Positions 31,460 through 42,785 of a DNA stretch of 64,000 nucleotides are shown here, in pieces. Below the pieces are notes generated by a model. That model was not told where the DNA came from, did no database searches, and worked only from the letters and a program-made list of their open reading frames with translations. Each line of letters begins with the position of its first letter. The stretch's first letter is position 1. Source of the stretch: Lycorma delicatula (Eukaryota; Arthropoda; Insecta; Hemiptera; Fulgoridae); NCBI RefSeq assembly GCF_047948215.1, contig NC_134465.1:51057946-51121945 (forward strand), read 5' to 3'. The position numbers and the translations under genes were made by a program.

Positions 31460-32740
31460 TTTTTTGTCTTCAGTCATTTGACTGATTTGATACTGCTCTC
31501 CAAAACTCCCTATCTAGTGCTAGTCGTTTCATTTCGGTATATCCCCTACATCCTACATCCCTAAAAATTTGTTTTACATATTCCAAACGTTGCCTGCCTA
31601 TACAATTTGTTCCTTTTACCTGTCCATCCAATATTAAAGCGACTATTCCAGGATGCCTTAATATGTGGCCTATAAGTTTATCTCTTCTTTTAGCTATATT
31701 TTTCCAAATGCTTCTTTCTTCATCTATTTGCCGCAACACCTTTTCATTTGTTACTTTATCCATCCATCTGATTTTTAACATTCTTCTGTAGCACCACATT
31801 TCAAAAGCTTCTAATCTTTTCTTTCCAGGTACTCCGATCGTCCAAGTTTCACTTCCATAAAGCTGCGCTCCAAACATATACTTTCAAAAATCTTTTCCTG
31901 ACACATAAATTAATTTTTGATGTAAAAAAATTATATTTCTGACTGTAAGCTCGTTTCGCCTGTGCTATTCGGCATTGTATATCGCTCCTGCTTCGTCCAT
32001 TTTTAGTAATTCTACTTCCCAAATAACAAAATTCTTCTACCGCCATAATCTTTTCTCCTCCTATTTTCACATTCAGTGGTCCATCTTTGTTATTTCTACA
32101 ACATTTCATTACTTTCGTTTTGTTCTTGTTCATTTCCATGCGGTAGTTCTTGCGTAGGACTTCATCCGTGCCATTCATTGTTTCTTCTAAATCCTTTTTA
32201 CTCTCGGCTAGAATTACTATATCATCAGCAAATCGTAGCATCTTTATCTTTTCACCTTGTACTGTTACTCCGAATCTAAATTGTTCTTTAACATCATCAT
32301 TGCTAGTTCTATGAAAAAATTAAAAAGTAACGGGGAAAGGGAACACCTTTGTCGGACTCCCTTTCGTATTACGGCTTCTTTTTTATGTCCTTCAATTATT
32401 ACTGTTTCTGTTTGGTTCCTGTAAATTTTAGCAATTGTTCTTCTATCTCTGTATTTTAACCCTAATTTTTTTAAAAATACTGAACATTTTATTCCAGTCT
32501 ACGTTATCGAATGCCTTTCCTAGGTTTATAAATGCCAAGTATGTTGGTTTGTTTTTCTTTAATCTACCTTCTACTATTAATCTGAGGCCTAAAATTGCTT
32601 CCCTTGTTCCTATTATTTTCCTGAAACCAAATTGGTCTTCTCCTAACACTTCTTCCACTCTCCTCTCAATTCTTCTGTATAGAATTCTAGTTAAGATTTT
32701 TCATGTATGCCTAGTTAAACTAATTGTTCTGTATTCTTAA
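31460..32740 (-). pseudogene. RTE-like LINE, 5'-truncated copy 1
   Basis: Minus-strand order: QFGFRKIIGTREAILGLR (about 32600-32640), YLAFINLGKAFDNVDWNKM (motif A, 32500-32560), RKGVRQ-CSLSPLLFN region near 32320-32370, LRFADDIVILAES with the catalytic FADD (32195-32241), CYLGSRITKNGRSRSDIQ, then after a frameshift at about 31860 YGSETWTIGVPGKKRLEAFE, GHILRHPGIVALILDGQVKG and the C-terminal GCRGYTEMKRLALDREFWRA ending SNQSND at 31470. The 3' end is an A-rich tail (T-rich at 31450-31465). The endonuclease is missing. Related copies lie at 45.8, 48.4, 56.8 and 58.7 kb. Confidence 0.88.
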
Positions 32741-33892
32741 CATTTATAAAAAATAATCACATTATTTATTTCTTATTATTTTTATGTTCACATTATTTTA
32801 ATAAATAAATTAAAAAAATAATTGTTTAAAAATATTGGAAAAACAAAATAAAGTTTGGTGATCGTAATGAAAGAAATAATAGTTTCTCATTTTGGTTCTG
32901 GAATATAATATATGTACCAAAACTAATTCAATTTTAATACCCATTTTAGAACATTTCCTGAAAGTTTGTTATATATTTCCTAAATCAGTCTTCAAATAGA
33001 GGCTTTTGTCAAGTGTATCTTGATCATAAAGTCCAGTTTAGTATTTGGGATCTTATTTCCTTGAGTGACCAGCGGTTGGTTTTGGATGTTATGTTTTGTT
33101 AGTAAGGTGCTTAAAAGATGTCTTCTAATGGAAATATATAAAGGTGATTGTCCCAGAATGAACCTGAACGGTGTTTTGATCCCACAATTAGAGCGTGTAC
33201 GGTACCTGGATTTTTGAAATGTTTTTCGTATATTAATTTAATAGGCATACAAGGATTTCAATTGGTGTTTATGGATAGCTATGAGTTTTGGTGGTCATAA
33301 AAAAATTATACTTATTTTATTAAATGTTTAAGAACATTTTTGGTTGTAATGGAACCAAAAATTATTAATCTTTTTAAAATATTTATTATATGTCTTATGT
33401 TAATACCATTACCAAAATTAAGTTTTAGTAAAACTTTATAGTTGTAATGATACGCTAGAGAGCAAAATCTTATTACGAACTTAACTATACGAATGATGCA
33501 AATTATTCTAAACTTATAATAAAATTGATGTGTGTCTGTTTGTGTTAGTATTGTTTGTTATTTGTTAGTTTATGTGCTTATATATGTACAACAAACTATT
33601 AACTTACATTGAGTCGTAAGTTAACTGAGAAGACCATTTGTTTAATTAAGTTTGTTCTAATTGTGTGAACAACATTGTTAGAATAATTAAATTAGAACTA
33701 ATCTACTAACTAGAGATACAAGTAGTGTTAATCTAATGGTAATTTACATTCAAAATATCATTACTACGTTTAACATACTAAATCTTATAAAGTGCAAAAT
33801 AATTTGATAAGATAATTATATCACAGTATCTATAGGTAGAGAATATAATATTTTAAATTAATATAATAACGGAATTTTTTTTTATTTTGGAG
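32741..33892. other. AT-rich spacer with a small family A fragment
   Basis: At about 33222-33268 ATTAATTTAATAGGCATACA and AGGATTTCAATTGGTG resemble a family A 3' end. Otherwise no ORF or RNA gene is seen. Confidence 0.5.
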
Positions 33893-34705
33893 CACATATA
33901 CGAGCTGTGTGAGAAAAGTAATGAGACTGACTTTTTACTTACCAAAGTTTTTATTTTTTTCAAACAACAATATTATCCCCTTCAAAGTAGTACCCTTGGG
34001 AAGCTATACACCGGCGGAGTTGTGTATAGCACTCCTGGTAGCAGCGCTGGAAGGCTTCAACTAGGTAGGCCTTTTAATCGTTCGGTCACAGTCTTTTGAA
34101 TGTTCTCCAGAGTTCCGAAATGACGTCCTTTTAAAATACGTTTCAATTTCAGGAAAAGGAAAAAAATCACAAGGACTCAAATCAGTTGAATAGGGGAGTT
34201 GAGGAACCGTAGGAATGCGTTTTGAGGTCAAAAATTCCCTGATGGAAATGGCCGTGTGTCACGGAGCATTGTCATGATGATGTATCCACTTGTTTGCAAT
34301 GTCTGGTCTCACGCGAATCACTCTTTTTCTGAGCGTTTCAAGGACACTTTTGTAAAACACTTGGTTGACAGTTTGTCCTGAAGAAACAAATTCTTTATGC
34401 ACGATACCCGTACTGTCAAAAAAGCAAATCGGAATGGTTTTGATCTTCGATCTGCTCATTCGACATTTTTTCGGTCGAGGAGAAGACGAAATGTACCACA
34501 CTTCGCTTTGCCGCTTAGTTTCAGGATCGTACTCAAATATCCAGGATTCATTACCTGTGATCACACGAATGAAGAATTCTTGGTCGTTGTCAATCCTCTC
34601 AATAAGATCAACGCACACGTTTCTTCGATTGTCTTTCTGTTCCGTTGTGAGGTTTTTCGGCACAAATTTCGCACAAACCTTTCGCATGTCCAAATCGTCT
34701 GTCAC
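33893..34705 (-). pseudogene. Mariner transposase remnant, N-terminus lost at a SINE
   Basis: On the minus strand: MRKVCAKFVPKNLTTEQKDN (34630-34690), VITGNESWIFEYDPETKRQS (about 34510-34560) where mariner normally has TGDE, so the first catalytic Asp is Asn here, then SRSKIKTIPICFFDSTGIVH, FVSSGQTVNQVFYKSVLETL, WIHHHDNAP with the second Asp (34260-34290), and after frameshifts PYSTDLSPCDFF with the third. The DD34D-type spacing cannot be measured exactly because of frameshifts. The C-terminal end near 33893 begins CGAGCTGTGTGAGAAAAGTA on the plus strand, a plausible inverted end. SINE1-long sits where the DNA-binding N-terminus should start. The sequence is inactive. Confidence 0.85.
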
Positions 34706-35165
34706 CGGGCTAGTGTAGTAGTTAACTCGTCGTTGCAAGACAGTTGTTTAATAGCCGATTTTCAATTTTCTGAGGTTCAAATCCTAGTAAAGGTTAGTTG
34801 CTTTTATACGGATTTGAATACTAGACAGTGGATACCGATGTACTTTGGTGGTTGGGGTTCAGTTAATCACACGTTTCAGGGTCGGTCTGAGTCTGTATAA
34901 GACTACACCTGATTTATATATAATACGCATCATCTTCACCTCATTTGGCCGATAGGGGGGGGGGGTTGCTTATTGTTCACTAAGTGAACAGATTGCAACG
35001 TACACATAAAAAAAAATTTGAAAAAAAAAATTGGATGAGAGACTGGAAAAATAGGTTCGGACAGGGCAGTTATATTCCATGAATTTGTTATAATATTGAA
35101 TTTATTTTTTTATAATATTGAAAAATTCACCCAAAATAAATTTAAAAAAAATATTTTTTTCGAAC
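34706..35165 (+). repeat. SINE1-long, copy 2
   Basis: Head CACCGGGCTAGTGTAGTAGT, B-box-like GAGGTTCAAATCCTAGTAAA, body GATACCGATGTACTTTGGTG, palindrome TGTTCACTAAGTGAACA and GGTTCGGACAGGGCAGTTAT, ending in A- and T-rich sequence. Highly similar to 24417-24880 along the whole length. It terminates the mariner remnant on its left. Confidence 0.88.
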
Positions 35166-35569
35166 TTAACACATTTTTTATTAATTACAAAATAGTATAA
35201 CTATTAAAAAAAAAAGATTAAAAACAGATTAATTACAAAATGAAAATAATTCCTAAAATTATAAGAAATTTTTTTATGTATTATAAAAGAAAATACTTAA
35301 ACTGAAATCCATCAACAGTGATATACTGGTAACATTATTTAATAAATCTTGTTGTGTATGCATTTGTAAAGAAATGTCTTGAAATTCGTATACATTCTTA
35401 TTCAATGACCCTCTTTAACTCTTCCTTAATATTAAGGCTATGGTTGTTCACGCGTTCTTTTAAATAACCCCACAAGAAAAATTCACATACAATCGGTAAC
35501 CAGTCCAAAAATTCACTACCACGAACGATCCAACGATCTTGAAATTGAGTATTTAGTCGCGGTATTTAT
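35166..35569 (-). pseudogene. Tc-like transposase C-terminal fragment
   Basis: At about 35395-35550 the minus strand reads QFQDRWIVRGSEFLDWLPIV, CEFFLWGYLKERVNNHSLNI and KEELKRVIEYE. This is the WPPRSPDLTPxDFFLWGYLK region and C-terminus of DDE_3-type transposases, with the proline-rich and third-Asp motif eroded. The rest of the interval (35166-35394) is AT-rich. Confidence 0.7.
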
Positions 35570-36410
35570 AGCGGCTTTGCAAAATGAGATGCGGCTCAAT
35601 CTAGCTGAAAAAGAGCATATCTCATTTTTGGAACATCCTGACCCCGTAGGGGAAGACACCCTCTATGTCGCGTGGCCACCCCCTCTGTACCTAGCCCTTA
35701 TGGGGTTTACCGAAGGTCATCTTCAGAACCTCGGAAAAAAGCATCTCTCAGTCTTGTTCTTGCCTCAGTCAGGGTGCCAAAGATACGAATATCACATGTG
35801 GTATTCCCTTGGGTGTACTACTAGGAAATGAACTCATTAAAACAAAACACATCTATAAGTCTTAAAAAGAGTCCTAATTTCAACCAAGAGTCAACTAAGA
35901 GGTCTCTAGTTTCACCCAAGAGGTTGTCAATTAAGACATCTCGAGTCTTTAAACGACTGAGTGACATGAAGAAACTAAAATTAAAACTCAACTACCTACC
36001 CGATAGGTTTTTTTTCTGATGAGAGGGAACCCCATTTACGGACGAAGTGTCGGATTTGCAACAAGTTCCGCTAGCTGTTATTAAAGTGCGTATGTATGCC
36101 TGCACCCTACCGACTAAACCTAATCACCTCATCAACTCCCCTTGCTGGGGCCGGATACGCAATCAAGCACTACGGGTCCAGGAGGTGCCTTCGGGCAAGG
36201 GGAAATCCGGAGCCTCCGTGAATCATCACCGCCGCCCACCTGCGCAAACGCGGACAAATGACGGCTCCGCAGGGAGCTGTCCTTCACCCCCCCCTCCCTA
36301 AGGCCGGTCACGTTCTACGGCCTTCCATGCATCCGATAGGTTAAAGTTAAGTTTCAATACGCAACCATAACATAACAGAAAAAAAAGAACTTAAAAATTA
36401 AAAAAAAATA
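35570..36410 (+). other. GC-rich block with an A-rich end, probably a retroelement fragment of unknown type
   Basis: Markedly GC-richer than its flanks, with phrases such as CTTGCTGGGGCCGGATACGC (36144-36163) and a hairpin-like AAGGCCG...CGGCCTT (36301-36325). It ends in A-rich sequence at 36379-36411. Short frames at 35577-35831 and 35828-36019 have no recognisable domain. A retroelement UTR is the simplest reading. Confidence 0.35.
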
Positions 36411-36599
36411 TCAAATACATCAAACTCATAACATGAGAACAAAACAAAAACACAGGAAAGACCAAGCGGAACTGTAAATTCCCTCGGGAATCCGTTCTCT
36501 TGCCAGGTATCAGTTGAAATTTCCAACAATTACCCATTCAGTCCGGGTTTTCCAATTCTCAAGGAGATCTAATGTCGACCCGACAAATAATCTCTGTGC

Positions 36600-36829
36600 G
36601 CAAAAGTTTGTATTTCACAATTCGTAAATTGCATGGTATAGGTCATCTAGTTGTCAACAATCTGGACACACACCTGTATCCACGAGGCCAAATCGCTGGA
36701 GTCTGTCTCGGAAGTCGTCATGACCAGAAAGAAATTGCGTCAAATACTTGTCAGAGTGGACCCAACAGTAAAATGAGGCATTATGTGTTGATTTATCACT
36801 TATAGGTATCTGTTTGCAGTCATTGTGTT
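36600..36829 (-). pseudogene. LINE C-terminal fragment
   Basis: Minus-strand reading HSDKYLTQFLSGHDDFRDRL, QRFGLVDTGVCPDC then two stops, then DDLYHAIYELR. The TQxLSGHxxFxxxLxRFGxxxxxxCPxC pattern is typical of the C-terminal region of R1/Jockey/CR1-type LINE reverse transcriptases. Only ~70 residues remain. Confidence 0.6.
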
Positions 36830-37239
36830 TCTGATAGTTTGTAGAATAATAAACCATTTACAGTAACAGCTGCCCAGACAGTAGTGCCTTTGATTTAAGC
36901 CACTTCTGCTCAAGAATAAGAAGGTTTTTGGAGTGTTTTAGTAATTTCAGTTATACCTACTTATCGTACCGTTAAGGTAGAAAGTAGATTCATCTGAGAA
37001 TACAACACATTCTTGCCAGTCTGGATTGACTTACGGTGGTTAATAATACGCGAACAAAATTCAACTCTTCTATCTTGGTCATCTTCCAAATTATTATGAA
37101 CCAGGTGGCTTTTAACAAATCTTACTTATTCATTTTTGTTATTTTTTTGAGCACACTAGTAGTTTCTAAGGAAACTTTTCTCACTGAATTAGGTTTACCT
37201 GGAAATCTCAGTAATGAAACATCATTTCCTCTTTTTGTT
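36830..37239 (-). pseudogene. Tc-like transposase central fragment
   Basis: Spread over frames on the minus strand: VRFVKSHLV, DQDRRVEFCSRIINHRKSIQ, then SDESTFYLNGTISRYN with the first catalytic Asp (about 36960-37005), and GTTVWAAVTVNGLLFYKL (36840-36895). The order matches the RRxEFC...FSDESTFxLNGxVNRxN...VWAAV core of DDE_3-type transposases. It breaks off against a LINE fragment at about 36830. Confidence 0.7.
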
Positions 37240-37959
37240 CATCAATAGATGGGCTGTACTTTTCAATGGTTTTCTTATGTTCGAAATCCTGTTTATAGAT
37301 CAAAATTAGTAATTGAAATTTGATATACTTCCTGTTATCCAATCAAGCTGAAATTTTACACACAGCTTTGGTTCTGATGACAATATAATACAGGACATTT
37401 AATATCGTTCTAAATCCAATATGGCGTACATTGTGAAAGCATTTCTTTGTCTACTTATGGATAACAAATCATATGTTTTGGTAACTAAGGGTTTGTTGTG
37501 GCAGCAAAACGATTTTGTTATGATAACAAAAGGGATTTGTTACTATTGTTGTTGCTTCGGTGTAATACCTCAGGTTAGTGTAATTACTCTATATATTAAC
37601 CTTTTTGGTTCATATTTTGTAATAAATAAAAGACATTGTTCAATTGATGGTTAAATATTAATTTTAATAAGTTATAATGATCATTACATGTTAACATATA
37701 AATATAAATTTTACATTACATTGTTGAACAAGAGATATAGTAATGAATGTGAATGTTGACAGTAAGAGCTCTAAATTTAGACTGAACAATGCATTAATGC
37801 ATTAGTAATAATCAATTACTAATATAAAATATCAACTGATAAAATAAGCTAGCTGAATATACAAATTTATTTACTTTTACAAAGCATAAGAAGAACTAGA
37901 AAATTTATGTATTTATAAATTAATTAGAAAAAAAGAGAATGAGTCTTCATAACTATCCG
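37240..37959. other. AT-rich spacer, nothing recognised
   Basis: Short frames only. A stretch at 37440-37560 repeats the words AACAAATC, GGATTTGTT and TTTGTTATGATAACAAA, giving a small palindrome but no known element. Confidence 0.45.
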
Positions 37960-38290
37960 TCAAAAAATCTGATGTGGACACTACATGACTTCCTTGTATG
38001 CCTATTAAATTACATATATTTTTAATTACATTTTATTTTTCATATTTTTTTTGTGGTTATTGAATTATTATTTATTGTAAAGACCTTTATACAATCGCAG
38101 GTTAATAATTATTAATAAATCAACATATTAAATTAAAAAAAAGGAAATGCAGTGTGTTTCAAACCGATGTGCCTTCCCCTTGTAAGCTCCAAATATTTTG
38201 TTAATTAAACTTTTATTGGGCTATAACTGTGGAACGAATGAAAATTAGTACCACTTATGATGATATATCGTCGCAAAGCTCTCGATGAAG
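37960..38290 (-). repeat. Family A repeat, copy 8 (truncated)
   Basis: Starts AATCTGATGTGGACACTACA and TGACTTCCTTGTATGCC, continues to CTTCCCCTTGTAAGCTCC and ATGATATATCGTCGCAAAGC, and stops at the TCTCGATGAA block. The hairpin half is absent, as in copy 6. Confidence 0.85.
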
Positions 38291-38364
38291 TTTTTACTTT
38301 TGAAAACACAGTAGCATATTTGACATTCATATATATTGTTGTTAGCAGCAGTCCGCCTTACCTT

Positions 38365-38795
38365 TCAAGGTGGTTCATTAATTTGAATTTTAAAAGTATC
38401 ATTTATTACACTGTCAGCCAGATTGCTTGTTGTAGATGTTTGTGGATAAATATTACCAACTTCATCTACAATTACAAGGTACAATTCATAAGGCATGTTA
38501 GTTATCATTATTCTTATCTTCTCTGCGATTCATTTTCTCTATCTTGATCAAAATGTTCAAATTCTAAACTATTCTCTTTATTTACACCACATTTGAATGA
38601 TGTTTTTAATTCTGAAATAGGTGTAGGATTATAATATGGAATGTTCGAAGGATGTGAACTTGTCTGAAGAAAACTTTGTTGGCAAATAATATCTGAGGAC
38701 TTTGTATTACGTCCATTCTTATTACACCTGGTTTCATTTTGATGTGAGCTCTTTTCTGTTTCTTGCAAGAAACCTGTCTCAGCAAGTTAGTATTA
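38365..38795 (-). other. Unidentified coding-like segment, possibly a decayed exon
   Basis: Minus strand: an 84-codon frame at 38514-38768 (extends upstream to about 38780) with a non-simple composition, including NGRNTKSSDIICQQSFLQTS and NIPYYNPTPISELKTSFKCG. After its stop another frame gives NMPYELYLVIVDEVGNIYPQ, TSTTSNLADSVINDTFKIQ and a stop near 38370. Just upstream, the minus strand reads TACTAACTTGCTGAGACAG, which looks like a branch point and splice acceptor. No family is recognised. It may be an eroded transposon ORF or a host exon with a frameshift. Confidence 0.35.
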
Positions 38796-39344
38796 GTTTG
38801 TTTGAGTCGCCGTTTACCGTACTTATAATATTTGCTCCTGAAGAATGTTTTACAATGTCTGAAATGAAATTATGATGGCATAGATTACTACCGTAGAAAG
38901 GACAGTTAATATAAAATATCCCTTTGATGTTATCATTAACATAGTATATTGTGATATACTAGTTTATTAATATTATTTATACAATACCTGAAGCATTTGG
39001 ATAAAGTAATTGAAATCATTCTTCATTCATTTCACAATTAAATTAATATTAATGAAAAGTACCTGTTTGTTTAGCAGTTGTTCTTTGATCATTTAATATT
39101 AATAACTTGAATTAATAATGTAAATCATTAACCATGTAAAGTAAAATAATATTGTAATAGTATGAATATTTGCAAACCGATTTCCAATGTTGTATAATCT
39201 CTGAATCTCCCTTATAATTTCTTTCTAATATTAAATATAAATTAAAGTATAGAATTTTTAAGAGTGTGAATTGTAGAATCTTCAATGTATGAATCATCAA
39301 TAGATGTAAAAACTAGGAAAGAAATATTAAAACAAATTTTTCTC
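38796..39344. other. AT-rich spacer, nothing recognised
   Basis: No coding or repeat signal identified. Confidence 0.5.
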
Positions 39345-39500
39345 CGGTATCTACTGTCTAGTATTCAAATCTGTATAAAAGCAAATAGTTTTTACCAGAA
39401 TTTGAATCTCAAAACCTTCCACTTTGAAAATCAGATGTTAAACAACTGATTTATAATGATGTGTCCACTGGCAACAAGATGGTCTAGTGGTTATACTTGT
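39345..39500 (-). repeat. SINE1-long head and body, degraded
   Basis: In reverse it reads AATCAGTTGTTTAACATCTG, GGAAGGTTTTGAGATTCAAA and ACAGATTTGAATACTAGACA, matching the 24.4 and 34.7 kb copies rather than the shorter SINE1. Confidence 0.7.
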
Positions 39501-39689
39501 TTTATTGATTTTATTTCTAAATAAACATACAAAAAAGTAATATCAGCACTTCTTATTTGTATTATGTTTTTGTTTTATAAATTTCATTTAAATTAGTTAT
39601 ACCTTTTAACAAATATAAAAAAAAAAAAAAAAAAATCCATTATATAAATTAAGTATTAACTAGGTTTTTTGTAGTATAATTCAATCATG
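39501..39689. other. AT-rich spacer with an A-run
   Basis: Includes a poly(A) run at about 39618-39635. Nothing else recognised. Confidence 0.5.
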
Positions 39690-40780
39690 CACAATGTTCT
39701 ACCATTACAGGAGGTCCTCTCTTGGCTACTGCTCTCCACCTTGTTCTGTTCTCTTTTTTTATCTTTTTGCTCTTTAGCCTCCAGGAATTACTGTTCAGGA
39801 ATTACTTCAGAGGATGATATGTATGAGTGTAAATGAAGTGTAGTCTTGAACAGTTTCAGTTCGACCGTTCCTGAGATGTGTGGTTAATTGAAACCTAACC
39901 ACCAAAGAACACCGGTATCCACGATCTAATATTCAAATCCATATGAAAGTGCCTTTACTAAGACATGAACACTGGAACTCTCGACTTCCAAATCAACTGA
40001 TTTGGGAAGAAGTGTTCACCACTAGACTAACCCGGTGGGTTGTTCTATCGTCTGCTAACATCTTTTGTTCTGAAAATTTTCCCTTTTCCATAATACCATC
40101 CATCATTTGAAATCTTTTCCTTTCCTTCCATTCACTGAGCCTTCTATCACATCCATTAATAAACATCTTCTTCTCTTCTTATGTTCTAGTTCCTTTTTCT
40201 ACATTCAATCACGTTTAGCATTTTCCTGTTCTCTCCAATTTTCCGTAATACTGCTTCATTTGTTACATAGTCTTGACAACTGAAATTTATCATTCTACGC
40301 CACACCTTCAATTTGTTTTCTGTTTGCCTTTCTCATCGTTCACGTTTCAGCCTCATAGAGCATCGCATTCAAAATAAAACATTTCATTAATCTTTTCCTT
40401 AATGCTGTTTTAATTTCCCACACAACAGTTTTCCCTTCTTATTAAATGCCTGCTTACTTCTTGATATTCTTATTTTATTTTCTTTTGTGTAAGTCAAGTT
40501 AGCAGCTATAAAGCTACGTAAGTACTGAAATTTCTTCACCTGCTCTAAAACTTCATTTCCTATCCTAATCTCTATCATCTCCTCTTTTCTACCTAATACC
40601 ATAATTTTTATCTTCTTTTTGCTGATCTTCATACTCTGACTTTCACAAGCTTTATTTAAATCATAGAGCATTTCATTGAGTTTACTTAGACTCTCTGCCA
40701 GTTCCACCATATCAGCAAAACGTATACATATTTTTCTTCTCCCAATCTTTATTACACTTTTCCTATTCAAATTCAATTTA
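39690..40780 (-). pseudogene. LINE reverse transcriptase remnant, split by SINE1
   Basis: Minus strand from 40776: CIRFADMVELAESLSKLNEM (the catalytic FADD is mutated to FADM, about 40685-40735), ACESQSMKISKKKIKIMVLG, QVKKFQYLRSFIAANLTYTK (the YLGS motif reads YLRS) and SRSKQAFNKKGKLLC. Then stop-ridden sequence with MRCSMRLKRER and VWRRMINFSCQDYVTNEAVL (40255-40330). On the far side of the SINE at 39772-40045 it ends ENRTRWRAVAKRGPP (about 39715-39760), the EDRxRWRxLVxR terminus common in RTE-like LINEs. The N-terminal half is absent. Confidence 0.75.
39772..40045 (-). repeat. SINE1, nearly complete, nested in a LINE remnant
   Basis: Tail first on the plus strand: CTTTAGCCTCCAGGAATTAC, CAGAGGATGATATGTATGAG, CCACCAAAGAACACCGGTAT; head last: AATCAACTGATTTGGGAAG, ACCACTAGACTAACCCGGTG. 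Its flanks share AGAAC on the minus strand, compatible with a short target duplication. Confidence 0.9.
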
Positions 40781-41079
40781 ATTATTTATTCCAGATATAT
40801 ATGGATATCCAGAAAAAAAAGTATTAATTATTTCTTCTGTCATTTTGTAACCGCTATAAACAAAGTAGAAGCTTTCCATTTCAGTTTATTGATATGAAAA
40901 ATTTATTTAAATTAAAAATTACTTGGCATACATAGATGATTTAAATATGTATCTGGGTAACCTATAAGTAACGACGTGGTTAAAACAGTTAGTTTTTTTA
41001 CTCTTATACCTTTATTTACTTATGATTAAAATAAAGAATATATCTTGGAAATTACTTAATACTATGTAAGGAAAATCAC
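40781..41079. other. AT-rich spacer
   Basis: Nothing recognised. Confidence 0.5.
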
Positions 41080-42620
41080 ATATTTTAGATGTCTTCCATT
41101 TTCGACTTCACACAGACGAGCTCATTTTACGGATGTTTGTAACAGTTGTTAGTATTTATGTTGTAGTTACCTAATTTCTGTTAAATACTTTCCTGTGGTT
41201 TTGAAATTGTCTGGGGTTTGTTCACAAACACATTTTCTTTTAGTTGTTCCCTTAAAAAAAATTCAGTGATCGTCACATATAAAGACCATTGCTAACAATT
41301 CACTGCATATCTTTTGGAAATTATTTGTTCGCCAAAAATGTTCTGTAAAATTTCTATTGTAGCTTTAACTGTGTGGCAAGTTGCTCTATCTTGTCTGTTT
41401 TGCAACTGCAAGTGTTACAAAATTTTGAAACATTTCCTGATATCATTCTCCAATAATCATTACAGTATCACCACCAATGTCATTTGCAAAAAACGATGGA
41501 CCAATGATGTCCAGGGGATATTACTCAACATCAGACTGTACATTTGAGAGAAGACAATTCATGCTACTGTGTAACTTGGATTTTCGGTTCTCCAAATTTT
41601 ATTCTTTTGCCCATTTACAAAACTGTTGAGGTAGAAGTGAGCCTCTTCGAACATATCAGATTGCAAGTCAACCCGTTTTTCTCCTCGTAATTTTTTTAAA
41701 TCAGACTACATAATTCAACCGTCCCGAATAATCTATAGGTTTTATTTTCTTTACTAGTTGAATCTTGTATGGAAAAAGGTGTACATCATGTAAAATGCAT
41801 TGCGGCAACATATGAGAAGTGCGAAGTTGAATAGCACGTCTATGGGTTGACGTCTCTGTTCTTCTTTGACACTTTCTCGCGTACATTTCATATTCACTTC
41901 TATCCAAGCTGAACGTGATCCCGATATATGGAAAGTAAGTTACTGAACCCTTTTTTGTTTTTTGTTTTTGATTTAAACACCCCTAAGGCAACCAGTCCGG
42001 CAATTCAGCATCACTCTGTCACCTCTGGGTATCGTGGCAGCAGCCTGTCCTCTCTGTCTTGCCTCCTGTAGAGGCATCCCACCCGGGTCTTCCTAGCGTC
42101 ATCAGGACACGCCAACTTCCTCTTCTGGATAGCCAGCACATTCCTCAGCTGGAGAGCTGCCCTTCCCATCTCTCACCTACGAAGCACCAGTTGTGCGTTT
42201 CGTACATCTGGTATTTACCCCAAACGACCCGTCCTCTCACACCTTGAGGATCCCCCATACCATCATCGGGTAGCTCCGACCCCCCATTCTTACATGTGGG
42301 TAGACCAGAACAGCCTACACATGGGGGTTATCTCCATAGCCCTAAACATCGCCACGCTTTGTTCCCGGCTTCATTATTTTAGTAGATTCCCTCACCAAGA
42401 TACTACACATCAGTCAGTCTACACCATCCATCACCATACGCTGTACTCTGACTCCTTCTTCCGCAGAATTACAGTAACGATTCCCGCAACCCTCTTCCAT
42501 TGTTCGGTAAGTTATTGAACCCTGTCGCTGGAAATTATCTACTAAGCGACGAATCATTTATTCCGATTGCGTAACACTGAAGTTAAAATGTCGACAGTTG
42601 CTTGATGTGTTCTGATAATT
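41080..42620 (-). pseudogene. Tc-like transposase remnant, split by a GC-rich retroelement
   Basis: On the minus strand: SVTQSE then MIRRLVDNFQRQGSI (about 42530-42590), the N-terminal helix-turn-helix end. After the insertion: RRTETSTHRRAIQLRTSHML and CILHDVHLFPYKIQLVKKIK (41740-41870), matching the RSxxxxLxxxLHxxPYKIQL motif before the catalytic domain. Then IGPSFFANDIGGDTVMI and YQEMFQNFV (41440-41530), equivalent to IGPYFFExxxGxxVTV...YxEML. Downstream to about 41080 only stop-ridden traces remain. The first and third catalytic Asp motifs cannot be placed. Confidence 0.7.
41951..42506 (-). mobile_element. 556 bp GC-rich retroelement with 16 bp target duplication
   Basis: GTAAGTTACTGAACCC (41935-41950) and GTAAGTTATTGAACCC (42507-42522) flank it, 15 of 16 identical. 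The left edge on the plus strand is T-rich (TTTTTTGTTTTTTG), so the element lies on the minus strand with its A-tail at 41951-41975. The interior is GC-rich with no stops-free frame of recognisable type, and no tRNA-like head was found. It is either a 5'-truncated LINE 3' UTR or an unclassified SINE. It splits a transposase remnant. Confidence 0.8.
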
Positions 42621-42785
42621 GAATAATTTTTTTTTTTTAAAGAAAAACTTACGATATTCCTGCGTTGTAGTGCTGTTAATTTTCAATGCTGAATTTTCTG
42701 GCTAAAACATTTAAAACGAAAAAAAATTATTAATAACAAATTATTACCCGTCCAAATATAAAAAAACAAACAATATTTTAATCAA
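42621..42785. other. AT-rich spacer
   Basis: Nothing recognised. Confidence 0.5.

Noticed and set aside
34365..34900. Long plus-strand frames (117 and 167 codons)
   Set aside because: They are antisense to mariner transposase motifs and run on into SINE1-long.
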